Of a DNA stretch of 24,551 nucleotides, positions 7,087 through 14,814 are shown piece by piece. The stretch's first letter is position 1, and the number at the start of each line of letters is the position of its first letter. Under the pieces are notes generated by a model, which did no database searches, was not told where the DNA came from, and was given only the letters and a program-made list of their open reading frames with translations. The stretch covers positions 1 through 24,551 of the forward strand of contig JAEZLW010000212.1 in NCBI GenBank assembly GCA_023415145.1, written 5' to 3'. Source of the DNA: Bacillota bacterium. GTDB lineage: Bacteria; Bacillota; Clostridia; Christensenellales; Aristaeellaceae. Made by a program: the position numbers and the translations under genes.

Positions 7087-7647
7087 TTACTTTCCCATAT
7101 CTGCAGCCATCAGCACAAGCTGCCGGATGGTTTTAAAGTTGCGCATGGTAACGGACGTATTCATTTTTGAAATCTGCGCTGCCAGCTTGGAGTTATGAAC
7201 GCCGTTTTGTACAAGCAAGTAGATGTCCCTGCCGCTTATCACAAAGCGGTCTCCGCCGCTTGGGATGGACTTCAGCTTTTCCGCTGCTTCCAAAGCGGGC
7301 GGTGAAGTCAGCATGCATACGTGCAGGCTTTCAACGCCTGATGCCAAATCTGCCGCCTGAACCTCTTCCGCCGGAAAAGGGCAGTTTTCGGCAATCGCTT
7401 GAAGCTCCTGCGAGGTGCGCAGTATCACGGGCACGGGAAATCCAAACCGCTCTTTCATGACCTGCTCCATTTTTTCACGCAATTCCGGTTCTTCCCCGTC
7501 CGCCTCAAACAGTACATTTCCGCTTTGGATATATGTCCGCACGCCTTGAAAGCCGGCTTCACCAAGTATGCTTTTCAGTTCAGCCATATTCACGCGGTGC
7601 TTGCCGCCCACGTTGATTCCACGTAGAAGCGCTATATGTATGCTCAT
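7087..7647 (-). CDS. DUF1697 family protein
   Basis: This 186-residue protein opens with MSIHIALLRGINVGGKHRVNM, the recognisable N-terminal signature of DUF1697. It continues with the usual YIQSGNVLF block and a C-terminal MRNFKT segment. The family has no established biochemical function. No signal peptide or membrane segment is seen, so it should be cytoplasmic. Its ATG overlaps the stop of the DinB-like gene (ATGA), with GAGGTGA upstream inside that gene, so the two are coupled. No terminator is evident between it and the convergent HD-GYP gene. Confidence 0.9.
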   Translation of the reverse strand: MSIHIALLRGINVGGKHRVNMAELKSILGEAGFQGVRTYIQSGNVLFEADGEEPELREKMEQVMKERFGFPVPVILRTSQELQAIAENCPFPAEEVQAADLASGVESLHVCMLTSPPALEAAEKLKSIPSGGDRFVISGRDIYLLVQNGVHNSKLAAQISKMNTSVTMRNFKTIRQLVLMAADMGK

Positions 7648-8357
7648 CCTGTCACCTCTGCTTTTACCTTTGCCTGGGAGAGACGTTTACATTTTTCTTT
7701 CAGCTTCAGGCATTCATTGAGATGCCCCATATGATGCCGGGTGATGGGCATTAACAATATGCCGGCCACATTCTTTTTCCCCCAGAAATCCATCAGCCAT
7801 ATGGAATCGGGATGGACGGTCACGCCGCCTTCCTCCAATATACGGTCCACCTGCCGCTTTTCAAACTTCCGCTGAGGGTCTCCGCCGGCAAGACCGGCAA
7901 TGACTTCCCTTGTGCGTTTGCCCACTGCGTCGCGGTATTCACGCAGCGTCGCCCTGTCCACCTCATTGCTGAAAGACAAAATCTCTTCATCCGTCATGGC
8001 ATTGCCCGTATCCCGGACTTGCGTATGCAGCCTTGATTGCCAGACACCGTCCAGCACCTGGTTTCCATCCGCCATCAAAAGATTGCAGGTCAGGTCTTCG
8101 ATGCGGGTGATATGCCAGATGTTCCAGGCCACCGTCACATCCGCCGCTGTCGGCATGGTTTGAAAGGCATGGTCTGAAAGGTTCTCCCACACTTCATCCA
8201 TCAGCGTAGGGCCGCTTCTATCCGAAACCTCCCTGGTGTGAAGCAGCCCGTGCATGTCTTCAAGCAGTGCCTTTGCCTCGGCGAAGGATTCCTTTTTGCC
8301 CAGCAACTCCCTCAGCCGCGCCTGCAGGGGGTTCCATTGTGTGCCTACCGAAAACAT
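7644..8357 (-). CDS. DinB-superfamily protein
   Basis: This 237-residue protein is predicted to be a four-helix bundle of the DinB/YfiT type, which binds a metal through three histidines. Candidate ligands are the H in WNIWHITRIEDL and the two in ITRHHMGHL near the C-terminus. DinB-like proteins include thiol-S-transferases and many of unknown function, so no reaction is assigned. I place the start at ATG 8357, which follows AAGGAG at good spacing; an ATG at 8408 in the same frame has no ribosome binding site and lies at the predicted promoter. It is the first gene of a two-gene unit with DUF1697. The residues between the histidine clusters are poorly recognisable to me. Confidence 0.75.
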   Translation of the reverse strand: MFSVGTQWNPLQARLRELLGKKESFAEAKALLEDMHGLLHTREVSDRSGPTLMDEVWENLSDHAFQTMPTAADVTVAWNIWHITRIEDLTCNLLMADGNQVLDGVWQSRLHTQVRDTGNAMTDEEILSFSNEVDRATLREYRDAVGKRTREVIAGLAGGDPQRKFEKRQVDRILEEGGVTVHPDSIWLMDFWGKKNVAGILLMPITRHHMGHLNECLKLKEKCKRLSQAKVKAEVTG

Positions 8358-8398
8358 ACTTTCCCTCTCCTTTGTACCATCAGCTCTCCACATCCCGA

Positions 8399-8427
8399 AT
8401 TTTATCATGGCCTGGAAATTTAATCAA
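8399..8427 (-). promoter_or_regulatory. Promoter of the DinB-DUF1697 unit
   Basis: On the minus strand, TTGATT (8427-8422), a 17-nt spacer and TAAAAT (8404-8399) point toward the ATG at 8357. This supports the 8357 start, because an ATG at 8408 would lie upstream of the predicted transcription start. Confidence 0.45.
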
Positions 8428-8444
8428 AAAGTTTTGTGAAAGCA

Positions 8445-8473
8445 TTGACATTTCCATTTCTTCGTTTTATACT
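8445..8473 (+). promoter_or_regulatory. Near-consensus promoter of the GntR-ABC operon
   Basis: TTGACA (8445-8450), a 17-nt spacer and TATACT (8468-8473) make one of the strongest promoters in the window. It lies about 44 nt ahead of the regulator start. Such a strong core usually needs a repressor, and a palindrome sits directly on its downstream edge. Confidence 0.75.
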
Positions 8474-8488
8474 TAGTTACGTAAGTAA
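8473..8488 (+). promoter_or_regulatory. Putative GntR operator
   Basis: TTAGTTACGTAAGTAA is a 16-bp inverted repeat with 7 of 8 base pairs symmetric and a perfect TTACGTAA core. It overlaps the last base of the -10 box and the expected start site. That is where an autoregulatory YtrA-type repressor would bind. The inference rests on position and symmetry. Confidence 0.55.
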
Positions 8489-8516
8489 TTAACCACTCAA
8501 CAAAGGAGGTGGCATC

Positions 8517-8885
8517 ATGAAGCTGGACTTTGGCAGTGAGCTGCCCATTTATCTGCAGATCACTGCGGAACTGGAAGACGCCATCTTCACCGGTGCCTTT
8601 CCGGAAGAAACGCAGATACCCTCCACCACGGAGATATCCTCCTTAATGCAAGTTAATCCCGCAACGGTGTTGAAGGGCATGAATCTGCTGGTGGATGAGG
8701 GGCTGCTGTACAAGAAAAGAGGGCTGGGGCTTTTTGTCATGGAAGGCGCGGTGGAAAAAATCAGAAGGAAGCGGCAACAGCAGTTTTACGAAAAGTTCGT
8801 TGTCAGCCTGGTGGCTGAAGCCAGAAAGCTGAAGCTTACCAAAGAGGAAGTATTGGAATGGATGGAAAGGGGTTTTGCACAATGA
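8517..8885 (+). CDS. GntR family (YtrA-type) transcriptional regulator
   Basis: This 122-residue protein has the N-terminal GntR winged helix: LPIYLQITAELEDAI, then IPSTTEISSLMQVNPATVLKG as the recognition region and LLVDEGLLYKKRGLGLFV as the wing. Only about 45 helical residues follow, the short C-terminus of the YtrA subfamily, which dimerises but has no large ligand domain. YtrA-type regulators usually repress their own ABC transporter operon. AAAGGAGGT (8502-8510) precedes the ATG at 8517. The stop overlaps the following ATPase start as ATGA. The inducing signal is unknown; relatives respond to cell-envelope stress. Confidence 0.9.
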   Translation: MKLDFGSELPIYLQITAELEDAIFTGAFPEETQIPSTTEISSLMQVNPATVLKGMNLLVDEGLLYKKRGLGLFVMEGAVEKIRRKRQQQFYEKFVVSLVAEARKLKLTKEEVLEWMERGFAQ

Positions 8886-9733
8886 GCGGCCTGCAAATCA
8901 AGCACATCACAAAAACATTTGGTCAGGTAACCGCCCTGAATGACGTATCCGTTGCGCTGGAAAGCGGAAAGATTTACGGCCTTCTGGGCCGCAACGGCGC
9001 AGGCAAGTCCACGCTTTTAAACATCATCACCAACCGCATCTTCCCCGATTCGGGGGAAGTATTGGTGAACGGACAGCCCGCCCGTGAAAACGACGCTGCC
9101 CAGCAGCAAATCTATATGATGAGCGAAAAGAGCTACTATCCCGAAAGCATGCGGGTTTCAGACGCTTTCAAATGTACGGAAGCGTTTTACGGCGGCTTTG
9201 ATAGGGAATACGCGAAAAAGCTGTGCGACCTGTTCAGTCTGAACCCGAAAAAGAAGATCAAGGAGCTGTCCACCGGCTATGGCTCCATCTTCAAGCTGAT
9301 TGCGGCTCTTAGCGTTTCCGTTCCTTTTGTCCTGCTGGATGAGCCTGTGCTGGGCCTGGATGCCAACCACCGGGAACTGTTGTACAAGGTTCTCCTGGAA
9401 ACGTATATGGAGAAACCGCGTACTGTTGTGATTTCCACTCATTTGATCGAGGAAGTTTCCGGGCTCATCGAAGAAGTGATCATCATCAAGAAAGGGCAAA
9501 TCATCCGCCAGCAGCCTACGGAGGAATTGCTTTCCATGGGTTACACCGTTTCCGGCCCCGCCGCCAAGGTGGATGAATATATAGTGGGCAAGGAACTGCT
9601 GGGCGAAGATACGCTGGGCGGGCTGAAAACCGCTTACCTGATGGGCCAGCCCGGCCGGGAGACAATGCCGGAGTATTTGCAAATTGGCAAAATGGACCTG
9701 CAAAAGCTGTTCATCCGGCTGACCAACGAGTAA
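8882..9733 (+). CDS. ABC transporter ATP-binding protein
   Basis: This 283-residue ATPase has Walker A GRNGAGKS near residue 37, a degenerate signature loop ELSTGYGS in place of LSGGQ, Walker B FVLLDEPVLGLD, and the switch histidine in STHLIEEV. The start is ATG 8882, overlapping the regulator stop (ATGA); an ATG at 8858 in the same frame lies further inside the regulator gene. The partner is the next gene, a membrane protein. With the GntR regulator this matches the YtrAB or BcrA-like layout of cell-envelope or peptide export systems. The substrate is not deducible. Confidence 0.9.
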   Translation: MSGLQIKHITKTFGQVTALNDVSVALESGKIYGLLGRNGAGKSTLLNIITNRIFPDSGEVLVNGQPARENDAAQQQIYMMSEKSYYPESMRVSDAFKCTEAFYGGFDREYAKKLCDLFSLNPKKKIKELSTGYGSIFKLIAALSVSVPFVLLDEPVLGLDANHRELLYKVLLETYMEKPRTVVISTHLIEEVSGLIEEVIIIKKGQIIRQQPTEELLSMGYTVSGPAAKVDEYIVGKELLGEDTLGGLKTAYLMGQPGRETMPEYLQIGKMDLQKLFIRLTNE

Positions 9734-9746
9734 AGGGGCGATTGAA

Positions 9747-10544
9747 ATGAAACTGAAAGCAGCCGTACGGTATTACCTGAATGATTTTAAAAAATCCACC
9801 ATGATCTTTTATGGCGTTTTGATGGCTCTTTTCCTGATACAACTGCTCATTAACGCTTTGCTGGACGGCAACTCTTCTTCCGGCAGCGTGGAATTCGCCT
9901 CCAGCATCTTCCTGTTTGTGGCTGGGCTCAACGCCTTCAAAGCCCAGTTCCGGCTATTTTTGCAAAATGGCCTCTCCCGCAAGACGCTTTTCACAGGCTT
10001 CATTGTCGGTTTGGCTATCTTGGCCGCCGCCATGACGTTGATTGATCTTGCCTTCGGCTGGTTTCGGGGATTGTTCGTGAGTTATCATTCAATGTACATG
10101 GATAGGTTCGGCAGCCTGTACAAGGACGGCAGCAGCTTTCAAGCGCTGGCGGACGGGCTTTTGTGGAGCTTCCTGTCTTATGTAACGGCCGGCATGACGG
10201 GCTTTTTCATCACCAGCCTGTATTACCGCATGAACAAGGCCCTGAAGCTGATTGTCTCCATCGGCGTGCCTGCGCTGGTCTTTATCGTGATCCCCCTGAT
10301 CGACGGATTGTACACCAAGGGTGCCATCACCGCCTTCTTCGTGAACATCATCGCGTTCGCCTATGGGTTCGGTATTACTGTCAACCTTTCCAATGGTTTT
10401 GCCGGCCTGATCAGGCAATTGGCCGACCTGGAAAACGGGATCCCCCTGTATCCCTACCGTGCAGTGCTGTTCAGCATCCTCTGTACCGCTGTGACAGGTA
10501 CCTTGAGCTTCTTTTTGATTCGCAGGGCGACAGTGAAGGAATAA
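9747..10544 (+). CDS. ABC transporter permease
   Basis: This is a 265-residue membrane protein with six or seven hydrophobic segments (for example near residues 15-38, 50-68, 85-110, 130-155, 165-185, 190-212 and 235-258). It follows the ATPase by 13 nt with a GGGGCGA-type ribosome binding site and completes the three-gene GntR-ABC operon. I do not recognise a specific permease family; context and topology make it the membrane partner of the 8882-9733 ATPase. A strong terminator hairpin lies about 55 nt downstream. Confidence 0.8.
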   Translation: MKLKAAVRYYLNDFKKSTMIFYGVLMALFLIQLLINALLDGNSSSGSVEFASSIFLFVAGLNAFKAQFRLFLQNGLSRKTLFTGFIVGLAILAAAMTLIDLAFGWFRGLFVSYHSMYMDRFGSLYKDGSSFQALADGLLWSFLSYVTAGMTGFFITSLYYRMNKALKLIVSIGVPALVFIVIPLIDGLYTKGAITAFFVNIIAFAYGFGITVNLSNGFAGLIRQLADLENGIPLYPYRAVLFSILCTAVTGTLSFFLIRRATVKE

Positions 10545-10570
10545 CAAGAACCCACTCCATGCCTTTTCTT

Positions 10571-10599
10571 TTGCAACAAATCCAATATTCTGCTACAAT
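10571..10599 (+). promoter_or_regulatory. Promoter of the MATE gene
   Basis: TTGCAA (10571-10576), a 17-nt spacer and TACAAT (10594-10599) point to the ATG at 10653. The last base of the -10 box is the first base of the following inverted repeat, so transcription would begin inside the left arm of that hairpin. Confidence 0.6.
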
Positions 10600-10635
10600 G
10601 CGTTATGCCGAATAAAAGCGGCATAACGCATTTTT
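10599..10635 (+). terminator. Intrinsic terminator of the GntR-ABC operon, overlapping the MATE start site
   Basis: TGCGTTATGCCG (10599-10610) and CGGCATAACGCA (10619-10630) pair perfectly over 12 bp with an 8-nt loop, followed by TTTTT. This is a textbook terminator for the upstream operon. Because the MATE promoter overlaps its left edge, transcripts starting near 10606 would carry only part of the left arm. Confidence 0.8.
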
Positions 10636-10652
10636 GATAAAAGGATGTACCT

Positions 10653-12026
10653 ATGAACCGGTTTGAAAACAATCTTTCCGAAGGAAGTGTGCTCAAAGGG
10701 CTGATCCGCTTTGCCACGCCTTTTTTGCTGTCCAACATCATACAATCTCTGTACAATGTGGCGGACATGTGGGTGGTTGGTACATTCAGCGGCACGGCCA
10801 GTATTGCCGGGGTCAACATCGGCGGCCAGGTAACCTTTATCCTCACCAACCTGATCATGGGCCTGTGCACGGGCGGCACGGTGCTGATAGCACAATATAT
10901 CGGCAGCGGCAACCGGGAGAAACTGAAAAAGACTGTCTCCACGCTGTTCACCGGCCTGGTCCTGGCGGCCATCGTCATCACAGCGGCCATGCTGCTGCTC
11001 AAAAATCAGGTATTGCAGCTACTAAGCACGCCGCCGGAATCTCTTTCGGAGGCCAGCAATTATTTATGGGTTACGGTGACGGGCATCGTGTTTATCTTTG
11101 GCTACAACGCACTAAGCGCGGTACTGAGGGGCATGGGCGACAGCAAGCGGCCGCTGCTCTTTGTGTCCATCGCTTGCGTTACGAACGTCGTGCTGGATCT
11201 CATTTTTGTATGGCCGTTGAAGATGGGAGCGCTGGGCGCGGCCATTGCTACGGTCATTTCACAGGGGTTGTCGCTTCTCCTTTGTATCCGTTATTTGAAG
11301 CGGAGGGACTTTCTGTTTGATTTCCGGGCGGAATCCTTCCGCATCGACCGGGTACAGCTCAAATCCATTTTAAAAATCGGCACACCCGCCGCCATTCAAA
11401 ACACCGTTGTCAGCTTTTCTTTTCTTTTTATCACGGCACTGGCCAATGCCGTTGGTGGCGTTACGGCTTCCGCAGCCGTTGGCATCGTTGGCAAATTCAA
11501 CAGCTTTGCCATTTTGCCTGCCATTGGCATGAGCGCGGCGGTATCCACCATGGCGGCGCAGAACATTGGCGCCAACAAGTGGGACAGGGCACTGAAAGCC
11601 GCACGGATCGGAATGGTAATCTCTCTGGGCTTCAGCCTGACCGCCTTTGCCGCCGTACAGCTTTTCCCGGAAGCCATCATCGGGCTTTTCGATAAAAACC
11701 TGCAAACGATCATGGACGGTGTTGCTTATATGCGCTCCTTCAGCTACGATTATCTGATCGTTCCCTTTGTATTTAGCTTGCACGGCCTGTACATCGGCGC
11801 CGGGCATACAACATTTACCTTGTTTACAGGACTTATATCCTCTTTGCTTGGCAGAATCCCGGCTTCTTATCTATTTGGCAAGGTGGCGGGATGGGGCCTG
11901 AAAGGCGTGGGCCTGGGGGCGCCTGTGGCTTCCTTTGTTTCGCTGCTGTTGGTGGTGGGGTTTTTCGTTTCGGGCCGCTGGAAGGTCAACGTGGCTGACA
12001 GGCATGTTTCTGTTGATATGGAATAA
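10653..12026 (+). CDS. MATE family efflux transporter
   Basis: This 457-residue protein matches the length and pattern of MATE exporters, which use a sodium or proton gradient to expel drugs and metabolites. It has two repeated MatE halves with about 12 transmembrane segments. Recognisable features are the N-terminal GLIRFATPFLLSNIIQSLYN and NVADMWVVG, and internal AVLRGMGDSKRPL. In the second half there is GTPAAIQNTVVS and AAQNIGANKWDRA. The ATG at 10653 follows AAAGGATG. It has its own promoter and appears monocistronic. The coupling ion and substrates cannot be assigned. Confidence 0.93.
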   Translation: MNRFENNLSEGSVLKGLIRFATPFLLSNIIQSLYNVADMWVVGTFSGTASIAGVNIGGQVTFILTNLIMGLCTGGTVLIAQYIGSGNREKLKKTVSTLFTGLVLAAIVITAAMLLLKNQVLQLLSTPPESLSEASNYLWVTVTGIVFIFGYNALSAVLRGMGDSKRPLLFVSIACVTNVVLDLIFVWPLKMGALGAAIATVISQGLSLLLCIRYLKRRDFLFDFRAESFRIDRVQLKSILKIGTPAAIQNTVVSFSFLFITALANAVGGVTASAAVGIVGKFNSFAILPAIGMSAAVSTMAAQNIGANKWDRALKAARIGMVISLGFSLTAFAAVQLFPEAIIGLFDKNLQTIMDGVAYMRSFSYDYLIVPFVFSLHGLYIGAGHTTFTLFTGLISSLLGRIPASYLFGKVAGWGLKGVGLGAPVASFVSLLLVVGFFVSGRWKVNVADRHVSVDME

Positions 12027-12073
12027 TCACACTTCGCGAAAAAGCAGCGCTGTCGCTCAGTAACTGAAAATAG

Positions 12074-12131
12074 TCCGCCGTCACGGCTGCAGCGTCACCC
12101 TCATGGGTTCATTGCATCATGAATCGGCGGA
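12074..12131. other. Long-armed inverted repeat in the MATE-nfnB convergent gap
   Basis: TCCGCCG (12074-12080) can pair with CGGCGGA (12125-12131), followed by a T-rich stretch (TATTTCTTTT). An inner TCATG...CATGA repeat lies within the 44-nt loop. It may end the MATE transcript. The 231-nt gap holds no gene that I can support. Confidence 0.3.
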
Positions 12132-12257
12132 TATTTCTTTTATGGTTTGATTAAAACACCAAGTTTCCCTATGGGATTGCACATTAACTTGTCCAGCATT
12201 TGTTTTTCCTTGCACGCAATGCCTCTCCGGCGTATGAAGGAAGCAAAACGCCCGGTG

Positions 12258-13655
12258 TCATTTCTTCCCGGACAGGTATTCGTGAATATCCTTGGCGGCC
12301 TTCTTCCCAGCGCCCATGGCCAGGATGACGGTGGCCGCTCCTGTAACGGCGTCGCCACCGGCCCATACGCCCTCCAGACTGGTGCGTCCCGTCTCCTCAT
12401 CGGCAATGATTCCGCCCCATTTTTGGGTAGAAAGGCCCGGGGTGGTTTTTTTAATGAGGGGGTTGGGGCTGTTGCCGATGGCCACAATCACGGTATCAAC
12501 GGGCATCGTGAAGGCACTGCCGGGCTTTATAACAGGGCGGCGGCGGCCGGAGGCGTCGGGCTCGCCAAGTTCCATTTCCACACAGGTCATGGCGGTTACA
12601 CAGCCCTTATCATCGCCCAGGATGCCAATGGGATTTGTCAGAACACGGAAGATGATGCCCTCCTCCTTGGCATGGTGGATTTCCTCCCGACGGGCCGGCA
12701 TCTCCTTCTCGCCGCGCCGGTAAATGATGGAAACCTCCTTGGCACCCATCCGCAAGGCACTGCGGGCGGCATCCATGGCTACGTTACCGCCGCCGATCAC
12801 CGCCACATGGCCGCCCACCTTTACCGGGGTATCAAACCTTGGGTAGTCATACGCCTTCATCAGGTTGATGCGGGTCAAAAACTCGTTGGCGGAATAGACG
12901 CCGTTGAGGTTTTCCCCCGGTATGTTTTGAAAGTTGGGCAAGCCCGCGCCGCTGCCTACAAACACCGCGTCAAAATGCTGCTCACGCATCAGTTCTTCCA
13001 CCGTAAAAGAGCGGCCAACCACACGGTTGGTTTCCACATTTACGCCCAGCGCAATGATTTGATCGATTTCTTTTTGCACCAGCGCCTTGGGCAGGCGGAA
13101 CTCCGGGATGCCGTACATCAAAACGCCTCCGGGGGTATGCAGCGCCTCGAAAATGGTCACCTCATAGCCCAGCTTGGCCAGATCACCGGCACAGGTAAGC
13201 CCTGCGGGGCCGGAGCCGACCACAGCCACCTTCCTGCCATTTTTTTCAGCAGGCTTTTGTCCTGTGATGCCATGGGCCATGGCCCAGTCGGCGGCGAAAC
13301 GCTCCAGCCGCCCGATGGCCACCGGCTCGCCTTTGATGCCCCTCACACACTTTTCCTCGCATTGTGTTTCCTGTGGGCATACCCGGCCGCAAATGGCCGG
13401 CAGGGCATTGGTCATGCGGATGACTTCATAGGCAGCCTCAAAGTCGCCCTTTTGCATATGGGCGATGAACTCGGGGATGCGCACATACACCGGACAGCCT
13501 GAAACGCAGGGCTTGTGCTTGCAATTTAAACAGCGTTTGGCCTCGTCAATGGCCATTTCCGCCGTGTATCCCTTTGCCACCTCCTGAAAATTGCGCGCTC
13601 TCTCTTCGGGCGGTTGTTCCAGCATAGGGTTCTTTGTGTTGCGCATATTGAGCAT
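12258..13655 (-). CDS. nfnB: NADH-dependent reduced ferredoxin:NADP+ oxidoreductase subunit B (GltD-like)
   Basis: With NfnA this forms an electron-bifurcating transhydrogenase linking NADH, NADPH and ferredoxin. The 465-residue protein has N-terminal iron-sulfur cysteines near residues 42, 45, 50, 54 (CLNCKHKPCVSGC) and 89, 93, 99, 103 (CGRVCPQETQCEEKC). An FAD-binding VAVVGSGPAGLTCA follows, then GVLMYGIPEFRLPK and the NADPH-binding VAVIGGGNVAMDAARSALR. The C-terminal FAD motif is VWAGGDAVTGAATV. The same fold is annotated as glutamate synthase small subunit, but no large subunit is present and an NfnA gene sits directly upstream, which favours Nfn. ATG 13655 shares one base with the nfnA stop and follows GGGAGGAAA; an upstream in-frame start at 13682 overlaps nfnA further and is less likely. 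Confidence 0.9.
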   Translation of the reverse strand: MLNMRNTKNPMLEQPPEERARNFQEVAKGYTAEMAIDEAKRCLNCKHKPCVSGCPVYVRIPEFIAHMQKGDFEAAYEVIRMTNALPAICGRVCPQETQCEEKCVRGIKGEPVAIGRLERFAADWAMAHGITGQKPAEKNGRKVAVVGSGPAGLTCAGDLAKLGYEVTIFEALHTPGGVLMYGIPEFRLPKALVQKEIDQIIALGVNVETNRVVGRSFTVEELMREQHFDAVFVGSGAGLPNFQNIPGENLNGVYSANEFLTRINLMKAYDYPRFDTPVKVGGHVAVIGGGNVAMDAARSALRMGAKEVSIIYRRGEKEMPARREEIHHAKEEGIIFRVLTNPIGILGDDKGCVTAMTCVEMELGEPDASGRRRPVIKPGSAFTMPVDTVIVAIGNSPNPLIKKTTPGLSTQKWGGIIADEETGRTSLEGVWAGGDAVTGAATVILAMGAGKKAAKDIHEYLSGKK

Positions 13656-14482
13656 TAACGATTTCCTCCCGTCAGGCGGCAAAAATGCTGTTCTTCGTCC
13701 CTATACATGCGGGAGCGGGCCATGGCCGCGTCAAAATCCACCAGATGGCCGTCAAAATCGGGGCCGTCCACACAGGCAAACTTTGTTTCGCCGCCTATAG
13801 TCACCCGGCAGCCGCCGCACATGCCGGTACCGTCGATCATGATGGGGTTCATACTCACGATGGTCCTGATGCCATAGGGCCTTGTCAGCTCGGAAACTGC
13901 CTTCATCATGGGCAGGGGGCCGATGGCCACCACCACATCGTATTGCACGCCTTCCTCGATCCGCTTGCGCAGCGCGTCGGTGACAAAGCCCTTGTTCCCG
14001 TTGGAACCGTCGTCAGTCATCAAAAACAGGTTTTCGCAAGATGCCTGCATCTCTTCTTCCAGAATAATCAGAGACTTGTTGCGAAAGCCCATGATGCCAT
14101 CCACCTTGGCCCCCGCGTCAAAAAGTGCTTTGGCCTGGGGATAGGCGATGGCCACACCCAGCCCGCCGCCCACCACAGCGGCGCGCTTGACACCATCAAG
14201 ATGGGACGGCTCACCCAGCGGGCCCACGAAATCGCGGATAAATCCGCCCTCCGGCTGCTGATCCAGATGATTGGTGGTAAAGCCCACCTTTTGAAAAATA
14301 ATGGTAACAGTGCCCTTCTCCCGGTCATAACCTGCGATGGTGAGCGGCACCCGTTCTCCCTGGTCGTCCACCCGGAAGATGATAAACTGCCCCGGCTGGG
14401 CTTTTGTTGCCACATGGGGCGCCAGAATCTCCATCAGCGTAACAGTTTCGTTCAGCGGACGTTTTTTTGTGATCTGATACAA
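13655..14482 (-). CDS. nfnA: NADH-dependent reduced ferredoxin:NADP+ oxidoreductase subunit A
   Basis: This 275-residue flavoprotein is the NADH and [2Fe-2S] subunit of the Nfn complex. It has an N-terminal ferredoxin-reductase-like FAD domain (PGQFIIFRV, then VPLTIAGYD) and an NAD-binding half (AAVVGGGLGVAIAYP). The C-terminal cluster segment is GMCGGCRVTIGG...FACVDGPDFDGH, with cysteines at about 222, 225 and 237. Homologues are often labelled sulfide dehydrogenase or dihydroorotate dehydrogenase electron-transfer subunit; the pairing with NfnB decides the call. The start codon is TTG at 14482, 8 nt after AAGGAGG. It is the first gene of the minus-strand nfnAB unit and is divergent from the atp operon. 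Confidence 0.9.
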   Translation of the reverse strand: MYQITKKRPLNETVTLMEILAPHVATKAQPGQFIIFRVDDQGERVPLTIAGYDREKGTVTIIFQKVGFTTNHLDQQPEGGFIRDFVGPLGEPSHLDGVKRAAVVGGGLGVAIAYPQAKALFDAGAKVDGIMGFRNKSLIILEEEMQASCENLFLMTDDGSNGNKGFVTDALRKRIEEGVQYDVVVAIGPLPMMKAVSELTRPYGIRTIVSMNPIMIDGTGMCGGCRVTIGGETKFACVDGPDFDGHLVDFDAAMARSRMYRDEEQHFCRLTGGNR

Positions 14483-14530
14483 ATGAGCTTCCTCCTTGAA
14501 TTGGGTTACAGCTCTATGCTTTCATATAGT

Positions 14531-14558
14531 ATCATACAGCGTTTTTCGCTGTTTGCAA
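14531..14558 (-). promoter_or_regulatory. nfnAB promoter with an inverted repeat in the spacer
   Basis: On the minus strand, TTGCAA (14558-14553), a 16-nt spacer and TATGAT (14536-14531) precede nfnA by about 50 nt. The spacer is filled by ACAGCG-N5-CGCTGT (14536-14552), a perfect 6-bp inverted repeat. The -35 lies inside a second 10-bp palindrome, GTTTGCAAAC (14551-14560). Both are candidate operator sites. No Rex-type TTGTTAA/TTAACAA site is visible. Confidence 0.5.
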
Positions 14559-14690
14559 ACCGTTATAACGAAAAAAAAACAGCCATTTTTCGGCACATCA
14601 ATAATATATATATTTCCATATATGTTGTACAGATCCCATTATTGTGCTTATATTATAAGAATTTGCTGGGAACTATATAAGAAAATGCTA

Positions 14691-14719
14691 TTGCAAGTAA
14701 AGAGAATGAGCGCTATAAT
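14691..14719 (+). promoter_or_regulatory. atp operon promoter
   Basis: TTGCAA (14691-14696), a 17-nt spacer and TATAAT (14714-14719) form a strong promoter about 95 nt before atpI, with a predicted start near 14726. A weaker candidate, TTGTAC (14625-14630) with an AT-rich -10 near 14648-14654, lies upstream. The 332-nt gap between nfnA and atpI otherwise holds AT-rich sequence and the hairpin at 14729-14761. Confidence 0.7.
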
Positions 14720-14728
14720 CAAGTCATT

Positions 14729-14761
14729 GGAAGGTTTGATTCCGGCAAGCCTTCCGTTTTT
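14729..14761 (+). promoter_or_regulatory. Attenuator-like terminator hairpin in the atp leader
   Basis: GGAAGGTTTG (14729-14738) pairs with CAAGCCTTCC (14746-14755) over 10 bp with one G-U pair and a 7-nt loop. It is followed by G and then TTTTT (14757-14761). This has the form of an intrinsic terminator located almost at the 5' end of the predicted atp transcript. A competing fold exists: 14727-14733 (TTGGAAG) with 14790-14796 (CTTCCAA), and 14740-14744 (TTCCG) with 14774-14778 (CGGAA), correctly nested. The two folds are mutually exclusive. Confidence 0.45.
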
Positions 14762-14814
14762 CTGCAATATTTTCGGAAAAGATGCGCAACTTCCAAGAAT
14801 CGGGTGTTTGACAG

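Noticed and set aside
12147..13502. A 451-codon open frame on the plus strand opposite nfnB
   Set aside because: It lies wholly antisense to a clearly recognised enzyme; its protein shows no family motif and is rich in His/Gly/Ala as expected of an antisense frame in GC-rich DNA.
12258..13655. Glutamate synthase small subunit for ammonia assimilation
   Set aside because: No large subunit is nearby, and the nfnA gene overlaps the start; the pair fits NfnAB better, though the fold is shared.
13685..14680. A 331-codon plus-strand frame opposite nfnA and into the atp intergenic region
   Set aside because: Antisense to nfnA, no recognisable motif, and it runs through both predicted promoters.
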